Shown here in pieces: positions 42,462 to 54,700 of a stretch of DNA of 64,000 bases. The position numbers and the translations under genes were made by a program. The stretch comes from Halichondria panicea (lineage: Eukaryota > Porifera > Demospongiae > Suberitida > Halichondriidae). Under the pieces are notes generated by a model that worked only from the letters and a program-made list of their open reading frames with translations, searched no databases and had not been told where the DNA came from. The first letter of the stretch is position 1; each line of letters begins with the position of its first letter. The DNA is taken from the NCBI RefSeq assembly GCF_963675165.1, contig NC_087382.1, forward strand, positions 744,001 to 808,000, in the 5' to 3' direction.

Positions 42462-45400
42462 ATGGCTGCAATGTTTTCTCTTAGAGATGACGCTAACTTG
42501 AGGGAGTTTGTGCTGGAGAATGTGGAGCACTTTGGACAGGAGAGAGTTCTAGGAACTGGCTCCTATGGCTCTGTTCAAGAGGTCAGTCACTGCATGCTCT
42601 GTTTCTGTGCACTGTCTCTAGTGTATCTGCTAGCTATTCAAGTGTGACTGCCTCCATGCACAGGTGATGATCAATGGTGAGGTGTATGCAGCCAAGAAGA
42701 TCCACGAGGTTCTCCTGGAGACGGACGAGCGTGGTGGAGTGGCCAACATAGCTGGGAACTACCACCGAGAGTGTCGACTCATGGCTCACATCCGTCACCC
42801 CAACATCACCCAGTTCATTGGGCTGTGTTTCGTGACTGGCTCTCGACTGCCCCTCCTGGTCATGGAGAGGTTGGACTCAAGTCTGGACGATCTCCTGGAG
42901 TCCACCCCCAACATCCCCCTCTCTGTCTGCCAGTACATTCTGGTCTGTGTGGCTCGAGGGCTGCTCCACCTGCATCGTGAGTCCGTGATCCATCGTGACC
43001 TCACTGCCAGGAACGTCCTGCTGACGGTATCTCTGAGAGCCAAGATCACAGACTTTGGTAACTCTCGTATCGTGAATCTGGAGCCTGGTCGACTGGCCAG
43101 GACTCTGACGAGGTTTCCTGGGACACTGGTGTACATGCCGCCCGAGGCCCTCTCTGACAGAGGCCACAGTGTGTACGGACCCAGTCTGGACGTCTTCTCT
43201 TTCGGAGTGCTGCAATTGTTTGCACTCACACAAGTATGTGTGTGGTTACTGATACTCATTGGTAGATTCCTCTGTAATTGTTATTATACCTATTAATACT
43301 CACCTGGCTGCCATAGCACTGCGTTTACGGCATGTATAGCCTTTTCACAACAAGTTATTATGTCTCGGTACGCATATGCAAGCGAGGTATACGGTAGTGT
43401 GTGTGTGTGTAGTCAGGTGTGTGTGTATGTGTAGACTGCTACAGCTGCTCAAGGATCAATAAAGTGCAAGTAAGAGTTTCTATAGGTTTCTTGTCATGTT
43501 TTCTTGGATTTAATTCGTGGATTTGCAAAATAATGCTTCGTTCTCGAGTTATGCCTAGTTTTGCTTACTTGGAATGCCATTGCAGCCTTTTCAGAAGAGT
43601 CCATAGCAAAACTTGTTCACCGAGTGTTACTATTCTACTTAGTAGTTAGCTCTGCACTAGAACGCTAGCTATTGGTAGCTGCAAGAGTGAGAAAAGAGCT
43701 GCAAGGCTCTGCTGACTTGCAGCTATTAAATTTTAACTTGAACTTTTGGCATCGATCGTTTTTAACAACAATCATCGTCGATCATTATTCACTCTTTGAG
43801 TTTCCCTGTTATTCTGGATTCTGCATACATGCAGCAAAATTAAAATGTTGATCATGATCAATGTGTGTATAAAAGCTAGCTATTATGTAGCTTTGGCACC
43901 TCCGCCGAGGCATCAGCACCCGCAGTGCTTTCAACGGATTTCAAGCTTTTTGTCGTATAAAAGCAGGCACTAAGAAGCTTGGACTGGCAACGTTGGCTGG
44001 CTCTACACGCGGCCTTTATTCGAGGTAGAGCAACAGCTAAAGTTATCGTTTACCGGTCTCTGTTAAAAGTATAGTTTTATAAACTGAACAGTCCTCTGGT
44101 TTCATAGATCTAGCACTTACGTAGATTCCTTTTGGGTAATGGAGTGTAACCTTATCTGTATTGTGGTATTGAATATGTTGGGTAGATCCCCTAAATGGTT
44201 GACTTTGCCTTTTAAGATGTAGCCTCGGTCCCAGGCCAGAAGGGGAAAAAGTACGGCCGGGTATACCTATTGCATGGGTAATAGTGCGCTACTAATTTAC
44301 TCTCTATAATCTGGAGAATCCCCTTTGTCTTTCGTTGTAAAGCACTTAGCCCTCTATTACGTTGGTCCAGAAGGCCTGCACACTAGTCTGAAGAGGCTCT
44401 CATCATTGTCATCAACCTCTATGATGGTTGTATGGTCGGGATGTCTGATTCTGTACATGTAGGCTATAATTATGGTGTTTCCAACTGCTACTTGCGAACC
44501 ATTATAGAGGTAGATGACATTCATGGCCACTGTTCCCTACGTGTATCAGACAATCCTATAGTATGAGTCCTATGCATACTTACTACATATAGTATAACGG
44601 AAGGAAGTATTTGTATAGCCTGTGTCTCCATGCAGAGGATCCCTATATTGGATGCGTGCATAGAGCATTTATGTCCGGGAGGATCCTGCATTGGATGCCA
44701 CACTGGCATCAGAAAAGTTGGACCAGGAACGAGGCTATACATATTATTTATGAGATTCAGCGCCTGGGCAAATTGTATTGGCCTGGACAATTAAATGACA
44801 CATGTACACTTCATACATACGTACATACATGCAATCATGACACTCAGTATTGACATGCTCTTCCACTCCAGGTGTTTCCAGGAGATCTCCTTGCCCCCAC
44901 GTACAGCGACCCCAACAACCCAAACCACCTCCTGGCCCGCTCAGAGTTTGAGCGTCGAGGTCCCTACACGGCTCTCCTTGAGAAAAGTCTGGCGGGTGGA
45001 TGTGAGCACCCTCTGTTTGGTCTGGTGAGGGAGTGTCTGGCCAACACTCCAGAGAGAAGACCGACCACCGCTGAGCTCCTCTCGTCTCTGGAGGAGGTGG
45101 GGAGGGAGATGGACGGAGGACTGCTCCAGCTGGACATTGCACGAGTGAAGACCCTCAGGGCAAAGGAGAAGAATATAGAGGCTCTACAAGTGAGTCCAGT
45201 CCAGTGAGCTAGTGGGTGCAAGGGTCTGACACTGCATGCTGTGCTCTGTTCTCAGAGAGAGGTGGTCGAGAAGGACAGGATACTGGAGAGGAAAGATGAG
45301 CAAATAACTGAGAAAGATGCACTTCTGGCACAAAAATATGAGGAAGTAGCGGACAAAGATACTCAGCTTGCTAGACAGCAACAGGTCAGTAATTTTATTA

Positions 45401-48400
45401 CTTCACTTTTACAAGCAATTTCGTATTATGCTAACCATGCAAGTTAATAACTTTTTTTACTTTATACAGTTATTGAATAGTGTCCGTGCTGATGCTGCCA
45501 CCAAAGATGGTATGATTGCTGACAAGGACAGACAACTCAGTGAACTGGAGTCAACAATCATTTCCCAGAGAGAGGCTGCTCTAGTTGAGAGGGACGCTCT
45601 CTTACAGGTATTATAGTAGTCACCAAATGCACACACTCTTATACTCCACCGTCTTTGTTCTGAATAACAATTAATTTGAAATGGTCTACATTTGGAATGA
45701 CAAATTATTGAGAATTGGTTCTTAGAATAGGTGTGGAGGTAACAAGATGTTCGCATTACAGTGATCTGGTTGTAAGACCTTAAAACGTTTGTGATCCAGC
45801 TATATAATTATCTGCACTCAAAGTAGTTTTCCATGATGACTCGTTTTTTGTACAATTTGAATGTAAAACGCTGATGTCACTACTTATTTAAAAGTGATCA
45901 TGTGTATCAGCAACTGTAGGTTGTTGGTTATGGTCGTTCTAACTAAGCTACCTCAGTTGCGCATGCGCAGTGAGGTATACGGTGTGTCTGCACTAGAACG
46001 CTAGCTATAGGTAGCTGCAAGAGTAAGAAAAGAGCTGCAAAGCCACACTGTTTATCATTATTTTAGCTTGCAGCCATTATGAACTTTGAACTTTTGGTAT
46101 CGATCTGGTCGATCGTTTCCCTTACACTCCTAACCTCCTTCACTGGCCTCCCCTGAAGAGGAGGCCTGCTACTGACTGCTTGCGCATGCGCTGAATATTT
46201 TTTTCCCGTAAAAAAACTATGATACTATTTTATTTTTATTTTATGCAAAACCAAGTAAGGGTAGGTCAGGTAGCTCAGATGGCTACTTCCCCTGGACAAC
46301 ACAAAAACAGAAAAATAAAACAAAAATTAAGGAGCTATGGCTAATTAATAAAAAGCTACTGAGGTTTAAATGATGAAACAGAGGAGCTATTGCTAACTTC
46401 TGGTGGTAAAGAGTTCCATTTCGTAGACTCTCGTTAATCCGGTCACCCTTGGGACCATGCAGCTTGGCCGGAATAGCGAGGTGGCTGGCTGCAGCTCAAG
46501 AAATAGCCGCGGCTTAAAATGACCTTACCTCAAATCTAATAACTACTTTTGCGGTTTTTGTCTCGAGGATAATGTAGGATAATGAATCATTCTGTTCTCT
46601 ATTTAAGTGTAATCTAATTTTATTTGCTAAACCACACCCAAAACGTCATATCCGGCCGTAATATATGTATAAAATTACATTGAAAACCTAGTTTGGGACA
46701 GCCAGCACTGGCCGGTAAACGGAATAGCGAGTGGCCGTACTTCAGGGTGAGTTTTGTGCAGTAAACATATAGCTAGCATTCCGTGCCAAGCCAAATGGCC
46801 GGTATATCGAGGTGGCCGTACTTCAGAGAGCCGAAATAGCGAGAGTCTACTGTATTACATCCAGAAAAAAGAAATCTCGAAAATATCCTCACAAAGTAGG
46901 AGGGTCATACACAAAGCTATTATAGCTAGCTAGCTAGAGACAAAGCTGTAGGTTTGTCATACAGCTAGCTATTTTATTTCTGATAGATTGATTGGACGAT
47001 TGTCATCCATAGTAGACTTTTCACTAAATTTAGTATTAGATTGGCGTGGCCTGTCCATATAGGCTCGTGTCAGCTTTCACTCCGTTCAGACGATTGTCAT
47101 CCACACTGTTGCTGGCTGTGAGTCTTTTGTTAACATAGCAGGCTAAGGGTAGCTGTCAGAATACTATCTGATGGCCAGGCTAGAAACCTTCCCTCTATGC
47201 ATCGTTTTACTAAGCATACACGTTGTTATCCGGATCCGCCAGATACCGGCAGATGGTTAGCGCATGCGCAAGCAGTCGATACCAGGCCCACTCTTCTATA
47301 GCTTTTTGGCGCCTCCACCGAGGTATCAGCATGCACCCGCAGTTGTTTCATTAACTATAAAATTAAAATAATCGAAACAGATCAAACAAATATAACATGG
47401 TTTTTCTTAGTGCTGTAATTAGAATCAAGACCGTGGTGTACGCGTTATAATTATACTGTACATGAGTGTAGAATTATTCCAATGCTACAATAATAATATT
47501 CACGTCTTTTTCGTATAATTAGAAGATTTCCACCAACGTTCCCCTGTACAGTCACACAGGGAACTGATTGAGCACAAAGATGCTGAGCTGGTCAGGAGAG
47601 ACGCCATCATTCAACAGCAGAGACTGGTGAGACGAAATGCACCATTATAAAATTGCAGAGCTATAGTAGAAGCTTCGATCCGTTATAATCGTACTGTACA
47701 TTCTAGTGGACTGGTGGGTGTCGCCTCTTAAGCTAATTAGAGAAAGTGATTTAGTGTGCATACAATTATTGCTACAAGTAACACTTGCTTGTTAGTAGAC
47801 ACTATCCTAATTACGCTCATTCATTATTCAGGGTCCCCCTCCCAGAGAGTTGAGACCTCCACTCACTCTGAAATCAAGAATAGGGAAAAAAATGCCAATC
47901 AAGATGGGTGGCTCCGTACAGAGTGTTGTTATCGGTGACACGGTGTATATTGGTGGAGGTGGTGCATTCAATGATCGTGACGGGTGTACAGTGATGAAGC
48001 TCGAGCAAGATCGATGGACCAAACTACCAGAGTACACTGCCCAGTGGTTCGCTATGACATCACTCGCTAATCGACTAGTGCTGGTGGGAGGACGTGATCC
48101 AAGAAACAACAAACGAACCAATCAACTTTCTATTTTTGAGTCAGGGGAATGGACTCACTCATACCCACCAATGAACATTGCTCGTCATTCCTCAACAGCT
48201 GTCTCCTTCAACAACCACGTCATTGTAGCTGGTGGGCGTGATGATAAAGGATATACATCCTCTGTGGAAGTGTTGGACGGGGCATCAAGAAGATGGTACA
48301 TTGCTCAGTCACTACCTAACCCACGATCATTACTGAAATCAACTCTCATAGGAAACACCCTCTACCTAATGGGAGGGTACGATCATGCTGAAAGTGCAAC

Positions 48401-48755
48401 CAAGACAGTGCACCACGTCGACCTCAATGAACTGATTGCAAAGGCCCTTTCGAACCAGGACACATCCACTCTCTGGCAGACCTTACAGGAAGTACCACTC
48501 AAGTTGTCAGCTCCTCTCAGTATTGGGAGGTCACTATTTGCCGTTGGTGGAGTGGACGGCAGAGTCAATCCAAGTTCGTTGATCCATCTCTACCAGCCTG
48601 ACACCAGGAGGTGGGTGAAAATGGGAGACCTGCCTACTGCACGATACAGCTGCACATGCTCAGTACTTCCTAGTGGAGAGGTCATTGTAGCCGGAGGAGA
48701 GACGAAAACATTTAGTTATATTCGAACTGTTGATATCTTCTCTATAAGTGCTTAA
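42462..48755 (+). CDS. unit E: protein kinase-coiled coil-kelch protein
   Basis: Seven phase-0 exons: 42462-42581, 42664-43233, 44872-45189, 45256-45384, 45470-45607, 47552-47626 and 47832-48755, giving about 757 residues. All kinase motifs are kept (GTGSYGSV, YAAKK, HRDLTARN, DFGNSR, MPPE). Exon 3 lacks three codons compared with B and ends CAA instead of CAG before its GTGAGT donor. Exon 4 has five KD heptads. The propeller has its own loop residues (VGGRDPRNNKRTNQ, MGGYDHAESATKTV, AGGETKTFSYIRTV). Introns 2 (1.6 kb) and 5 (1.9 kb) are enlarged by inserted repeats. The kinase exon differs from those of B and C at only a handful of residues. Confidence 0.83.
43300..44871. other. expanded intron 2 of unit E with dispersed repeats
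   Basis: A repeat with GTATACGGTAGTGTGTGTG and about 300 following bases (43380-43720) has relatives near 45.95-46.1 kb and 48.8-49.08 kb. A TAGCCTCGG motif at 44220 and a complementary ACGAGGCTA at 44729-44737 may bound a TAGCCTCG-family element, but I find no target duplication. No gene is visible inside. Confidence 0.45.
46424..46850. mobile_element. inverted-repeat element in intron 5 of unit E
   Basis: The ends GTAGACTCTCG and CGAGAGTCTAC are inverted. The interior has three related copies of a motif around GGCCGGAATAGCGAGGTGGC. TA may be the duplicated target. No coding sequence. Confidence 0.55.
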
Positions 48756-48779
48756 TAGTTGTTACTGTTTCACTTGCTT

Positions 48780-49080
48780 AATTATGCGTCGAGGCGTAGC
48801 CGCACAAGCTAGGGATACGACTGTGTGTGTGTGTGTGTCTGTTCCATCTGTAACTGCTCAACGCGGTTGCAATGCAACGAAAACTAACAGTTTCTATAGG
48901 CTTCTAGCCATGCACGTTCTCTTGGATTTTGATTTGTGCATGGATTAGCAATTCGAGTTATGGCTTGTTTGACTCCCATTGAAGGCTGTTGCAGTCTCTT
49001 TAAAATCTTTCATAGCATCATTTTCTCGCACAAAGTTTCTATTCAACTTATGAGTTATATAGCCTTGCACTAATTTAAAG
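48780..49080. repeat. dispersed repeat downstream of unit E
   Basis: Shares AGTTTCTATAGG, TCTTGGATTT and GAGTTATG.CT blocks with 43400-43720, including a TG microsatellite. No coding potential. Confidence 0.5.
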
Positions 49081-49142
49081 CACTAGCTTTTTATTGTACT
49101 TACAGGAGGAGTCGCAGTAAAGTAATATGAACAATATTGGTA

Positions 49143-49925
49143 TACCGTATATGCTTGATCAAGAGCCGCGGCTACTAAATGTTTCATTTTGCTGGAAGAG
49201 GAGGCTACAATTCAAGAGAGGCCACTGTTCAAGAGCGGCGTTTATTAGCTCCAGATAATTTAGTTTGTCATCTAAAGTTGTTTTCACCTGCATAAACTTG
49301 AACTCTGCCATGAGAAAGTCTTTGTGAAGCACTAACAAGCTGCTACTTGTAGCTAGCTACGTACATGTAGCTAGCCGCTAGTAATAATTTTTTGGCCCAC
49401 GTGCAGAAATGCTAGTTCACTGAGGCTACTATTTGAGAGCGGCTACTAAATGTTTCATTTTGCTAGCAAGGGAGGCTACTATTTGAGTGCGGCCTTTATA
49501 CAAGAGCGGCCTCTGATCGAGCATATAAGGTACCGTATATGCTTGATCAGGAGCCGCGGCTACTAAATGTTTCATTTTGCTGGAAGAGGAGGCTACAATT
49601 CAAGAGGGGCCACAGTTCAAGAGCGGCGTTTATTAGCTCCAGATAATTTAGTTTGTCATCAAAAGTTGTTTTCACCTGCATAAACTTGAACTCTGCCATG
49701 AGAAAGTCTTTGTGAAGCACTAACAAGCTGCTACTCATAGCTATGTACATGTAGCTAGCTGCTAGTAATAATTTTTTTGGCTGCCACGTGCAGAAATGCT
49801 AGAGTTAAAGTTCACTGAGGTTACTATTTGAGAGCGGCTACTAAATGTTTCATTTTGCTAGCAAGGGAGGCTACTATTTGAGTGCGGCCTTTATACAAGA
49901 GCGGCCTCTGATCGAGCATATACGG
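49143..49925. repeat. tandem duplication of a 390-bp inverted-repeat element
   Basis: Two nearly identical copies lie head-to-tail (about 49143-49529 and 49532-49925). Each begins ACCGTATATGCTTGATCA and ends with the complement (TGATCGAGCATATACGGT, one base different in the first). The copies share GGAAGAGGAGGCTACAATTC and the rest. Confidence 0.85.
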
Positions 49926-49986
49926 TATATATAATTACATTGTCAGAATAGACCACAAAAACAGACAAAATGTGTACGTGACAGTC

Positions 49987-50907
49987 TCATAACAAGTTCA
50001 GGTCCTTGGTTGGGGTCTTGTCCGAGGGTAGAGTGGACGCCTTCTCCCAGAATCCAAAGTCTATCTCCTCTTCCGAGTCAGACAGTGCTGAGGGGTGGGG
50101 CTTGGGAACTGAGGGGTTAAAGAGTCACATGGTCATAGTCATACTGAGTGGAAGTTTGAGGGCTTAGGAAACAATGATAAAGGGATGCTATGTACTGGTG
50201 TACAATATTAACTAAGAGTCTAGAATAATCGTAAGAGTCAGCCTTTTGCCGTCGGATTAATTTTCACTGCACGCCATCATGTATTACTTACTTACATTAT
50301 AGTAATACTAGAATAGAGTAAGTGATACCTTTTGTGGAGAGTGAGAGCTGCTGAGCTTTGACACTCTCCAGGAACTTGTCAAAGTCCTCCTCGTCCTGAG
50401 TCAGTGTTCTGTAGCCAGGATAAACAACACATGGACACATTCAAACTGGTAGTGTGATGAAGGGTCTGGTACACGTACTGTACAATGTCATGTACAAATA
50501 TTGTGAGCTAGTGTTCTCAATTGACACATGTTTCCCTGTACACACCTAAACTGCATACATTGAAGCATACCTTGTATACAAGTGCATGTACATACAGACT
50601 AGTAAGCATGCTAGGTTCCCATTCTTTGTACTGTACATTCAATAGTACGCAGTCGACTCATTGCACTGCATAACTACACATTATACACACGTACCTTGTT
50701 CTTGATGAAGGTTCCTCAGTAGCCCCTGTCCATGGACCCATGTCTTCAGACTGTCCCTCACTGCTTGTAGGCTGCTCACCAGACTGGAGGTGGGCTGCAT
50801 GTAAGGGCTGGGTGTCAGGGGAGTTTTTAGTCTCTGATGACAGACCCTTCTCCATACTGCTGAGGTCTGTTAGCGTCTGAGTGGCCAGTCTTAGCAGCAT
50901 AGTAGGC
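49987..50907 (-). pseudogene. AP1AR-like gene fragment after unit E
   Basis: Exons on the - strand: 50695-50907, 50329-50408 (DEEDFDKFLESVKAQQLSLS) and 49987-50108 (DSEEEIDFGF to the DLNLL ending). The first has a 17-bp deletion compared with the intact copy, which shifts its frame. Upstream exons are replaced by LINE sequence at about 51080. Confidence 0.65.
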
Positions 50908-51079
50908 CTAGAGGTGTGTGTGTGTGTGGGGGGGGGGGGTCGTACATTGCACACCTTTAAATACATTACAGGGAAACACACATCATGTGCTGAATAGGAC
51001 ACACTATAGCTGACCTTGAATAACTTTAAGGGACTCTACAAAGTATGACACAAATGCATTTTCCAGCTAATGTACTCTG

Positions 51080-51300
51080 TACCTGTACAGGTAGATGTTT
51101 CCTGATCCACGGGTCCCAGTGTACATTGTTGAGTTGAGCTTAAACTTGTTCGTCAGGTAGGGAGGGGCAAGGTTTAGCAGACATTTGTGCACTTGGGTGA
51201 GCATGAACCTTTGACGCCTTTCATGGAGTGTGGTCCAGCCAAGTTGGTCCCTGAGGGATGAGCTGCTGGTATGTGGAGGTTTTCCCAATATCACATGCAT
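51080..51300 (-). mobile_element. fragment of a non-LTR retrotransposon (LINE)
   Basis: The - strand encodes LGWTTLHERRQRFMLTQVHK followed by CLLNLAPPYLTNKF, the pattern (W..L..RR....... ..K.....P.YL) found at the C-terminal end of LINE reverse transcriptase proteins. Both ends are truncated. It separates the AP1AR-like fragment of unit E from the upstream region of unit F. Confidence 0.6.
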
Positions 51301-51304
51301 TCCA

Positions 51305-51515
51305 TAGTTAGCAATTTTCCTCAGCAATGGTCTCTCTCCATGGTCCTGGCTATGCCACTGTGGTTCACAATAGGACTGGACAAAGCTTCCACCGAATACA
51401 GGCAATAGTTTGGCCAACTTCCTCCATGCTTCAAAAGTGTCAGACCTAAACCTTTTTTGACCAGATCTCAAGAAGCATGTGGTTTGCTGATACAGCAATA
51501 TTTTTGCTCAAAAGG
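51305..51515 (-). pseudogene. death-domain relic upstream of unit F
   Basis: Carries the same block as upstream of A, B and E: the - strand complement of CTCAGCAATGGTCTCTCTCC through the GCTGA(T)ACAGCAATATTTTT motif. Homology to the death-domain exon is detectable, but the reading frame is broken. Confidence 0.5.
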
Positions 51516-51749
51516 GGGAGTATCTTGTAGCTCAGTAGCTGTTATAAGTACGCGAGGTTAAGTACATGTACGTAGACTACATGTGTATTAAATTTGAAGA
51601 AGATGTAGCCTCTGGATTATTATCAGTGAGTACAGACTAGACAGCACTGTATACTGTAGATCTTTAGTGTAGTAATCATTGCACACTCCCAATATAAACT
51701 ATGCTCATACATTTCACTGCAATATCTTATTCCACACTCTACAGAGAAG

Positions 51750-54700
51750 ATGTCTGACACTTACCTCACAATAGCAGATCTAGGAAAACTATACATAGCT
51801 ACGTTTGATGCTCGAGTGAAGTGGCGAAACTTCTTGCTGGTTCTTGAGATATCCTCAGATACTATCGACAGTATAGGTACGAAATGGCGAGATGATCCTG
51901 ATGACTGCTATCGTGAGGGTTTGAAAGAATGGCTGAAAGGTGGGGAGAGAAGCTGGGAAGATGTTGTCAAAGCATTGTCTAGTCCTATTGTGGGCCACGT
52001 TCACATAGCCAGGACCATCGAGAGAGATCATCTACAGTCTAGCAATCCTACTGATGTGAAGTCAGAGGGTAAGTACCAATTATGCACCTATCAATGCAAA
52101 CCCCCACCCCCCCCCCCTCCTGGGATAGGGTGGGGCATTTGTAAGTCATTTGATTCCCCTGGGGTGGGGCTTTTGTAATTAAGTTTGTATACTCAGCAGC
52201 TAGTCTCGAATACCCGCCTCAACCTAAGTTGAGGCGGGTATTCGAGACTACTCAGCAGCCACAAGTCAGTATACTATAATTTTAACTTCTAGTTCTTTTT
52301 TATAACCTCCCACTGGCATGTGTACATGTAGCTCTTTGGAAGGAACAAACAGCCAGTATAGAAAGCTGGATCACTTGTGATTGCTGGAGCTGTGGTTTCA
52401 TTGAGTTGAAATAGAACCACAGACTTACTATTGTATACAGAGTGTACTCCATAATTATGTGCTATGTTGTTTATTCTTTGTGACTGTGTCAAATCCCGTG
52501 GGTTAGGGGAGGGGTATTTGTAGTGCTTTAGTACCGTAGAAACTGAATTATTAGCGCATGCGCTTTTGGGGTCAATAGCAGAGCTCTATACGCTTATATT
52601 CGAGAATGCGCCTATAATGCAGTCATTTCGAGCCCCACCCAGCAACCGGATGTCTCTGTGATGAGTGCTGACTCGCAAGCTAGCTAGAAAGTGAGCAAGC
52701 AAGGCAAGCAGGCAACCCTAACTGGATCTATATCATACTATTATGTTACAGTTCATTTTACAGTTCATTTACATCATTTTAAATTGACCAGGAACTTGCA
52801 TAATTGGAAAAGCGCTTCAATTCGAGTATAAAAAGCCTGCCGTTGAGCATGTGCTTAAAATAAAGATACGCTTATAGTCGAGTAAGCGCTAATAATCCAG
52901 TTTCTACGGTAGTGTATTTGTACTGAAAACTACCCCCCTGAAGAGGGGGGTTTGCAACTCCCAGTGTCAAATCCCCACCCTATCCAGGGAGGGGGGTGGG
53001 GATTTACATTGATAGGTGCATTAATGCATCTATATATATGAACGATATGCCCCACCCCCTCCCCCCCACCTAGGGTTATTAGTATCGCAACCTAGGGTTA
53101 TTAGTATCGCAAGCCACACCCCTTCACTCGAAGAAGGGTCAGACAACAGTGTGATATTGACCATTCTACTATATTGACCATATTGACCATTCCACTACAT
53201 TTCCCTCACGTGCTCCCCAGGTGGTGGGGTATATCATTGATAGGTGCATAACTTAATGATACGTAGTTTGTTAATTAGTATAATTATTTCACTACATTAC
53301 CACTCCCCCACCTACACACATTGTTCTGTACAGTTGACCAAAATGTTGCACTATAAAGTACGTAGTGTATGATAATTATGTGTTTTACGCTTCCGAATAA
53401 TGTGTCGATTTTCCTTTTAACGTTTAATTAGATGCTTCACTGACAAGAGACTCGGACTCAATGGAGGCAACAAAGAGGGACACTCAACCAATCAAGAAGG
53501 TGCGTACATGTAGTGTGTGAATGAGATTCCTAACTGCAGCCACAAACAACAGCACTGTACCTCAGGGTGCTGTTTCATTATAGCTATAAATAAGTAACAC
53601 TCGCTTGTTATTAGATCCCACTTGTGTGTGTTTAGCAGGGAATTATGAGCCATAATCTCATAGTTTCCCAGGGAATTATAAGCTTGAGGGTATAAAGTAC
53701 AAGTATAATTTTTTGAATGTACAGAAATGATAATAAAGCTGTAGCTGTATGATAATTAGCTATGGCTATTCAGTTTTTTCACTACCAGTTTCTATAGCGT
53801 TTGCTGGGTTTATGGTAGGGTTCACCAGTATCTTTTCTTGTCCGCCAGTCTACGAGGAACACTAAGAGCCAATGATTTTAACTGCATGTTCTGGGTCCAT
53901 TGTCACAAGCATGAAAGCATGTCTTCAACTAAGTAGCATTTGTCAACTTCGTCCTCCTGACTTCTGTTTCTAACAGCCATGTTTCAAAATAGGTAGACTC
54001 CTGGGAACAATATAGTGCACTGTAGCATTGTTGCAAGCTGTTCCTTGCTAGCTAGCGTACAGATCAGAACAGTTTACTGAGAAGCTTGAGCTGGGGTGGG
54101 GCTTGAGTGCAGAGAAAAGAGGAGGCTGGGCTCAATTGTTGCAGAGTGCTTCCTGCACAAGGTGGAGACACTAGTTTGTCCATTCCAATGTTGAAGCAAG
54201 GCCAATGCAAAGGTTTTTAGCAGAGAAGCAGAACTCATCTAGTTTGTCAGAACAGGACATTTTCAAAACTAAAGCTGTTGCTAAGGCTCGCTGCTTTTAT
54301 AGATACACTTCTTGCCTGAGGCAGCCAATGAAAAGTGGGATCTAAATTAGTTAGCACATGTGCATTCGGTATCTATGGTTATAGTGTCCCTCATCCCTCG
54401 GGCAAAGCCCTCGTGATATGGGACACTATAACACATAGATACCTCATGCCCATGTACTATCTATAACGTAGACACTATCCTCATTCATTATTCAGGGTCC
54501 CCCTCCCAGAGAGTTGCCACTCACTCTGAAATGGAGAAGAGGAAAAGATATGCCAATCAAGATGGGCTACACAGTACAGAGTGTTGTTATCGGTGACACG
54601 GCGTATGTTGGTGGAGGCAGTGCAGACAATTATCGTAACATTTGTACAGTGATGAAGCTCGAGCAAGATCAATGGACCAAACTACCAGAGTACACTGCCA

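Noticed and set aside
44220-44737. A complete TAGCCTCG-family element in intron 2 of unit E
   Set aside because: The two ends have the right motif, but complementarity stops within a few bases and no 9-bp flanking duplication is found.
46262-46300. A tRNA-like GTAGCTCAGATGGC sequence
   Set aside because: No matching acceptor stem, anticodon loop or TTC arm can be folded around it.
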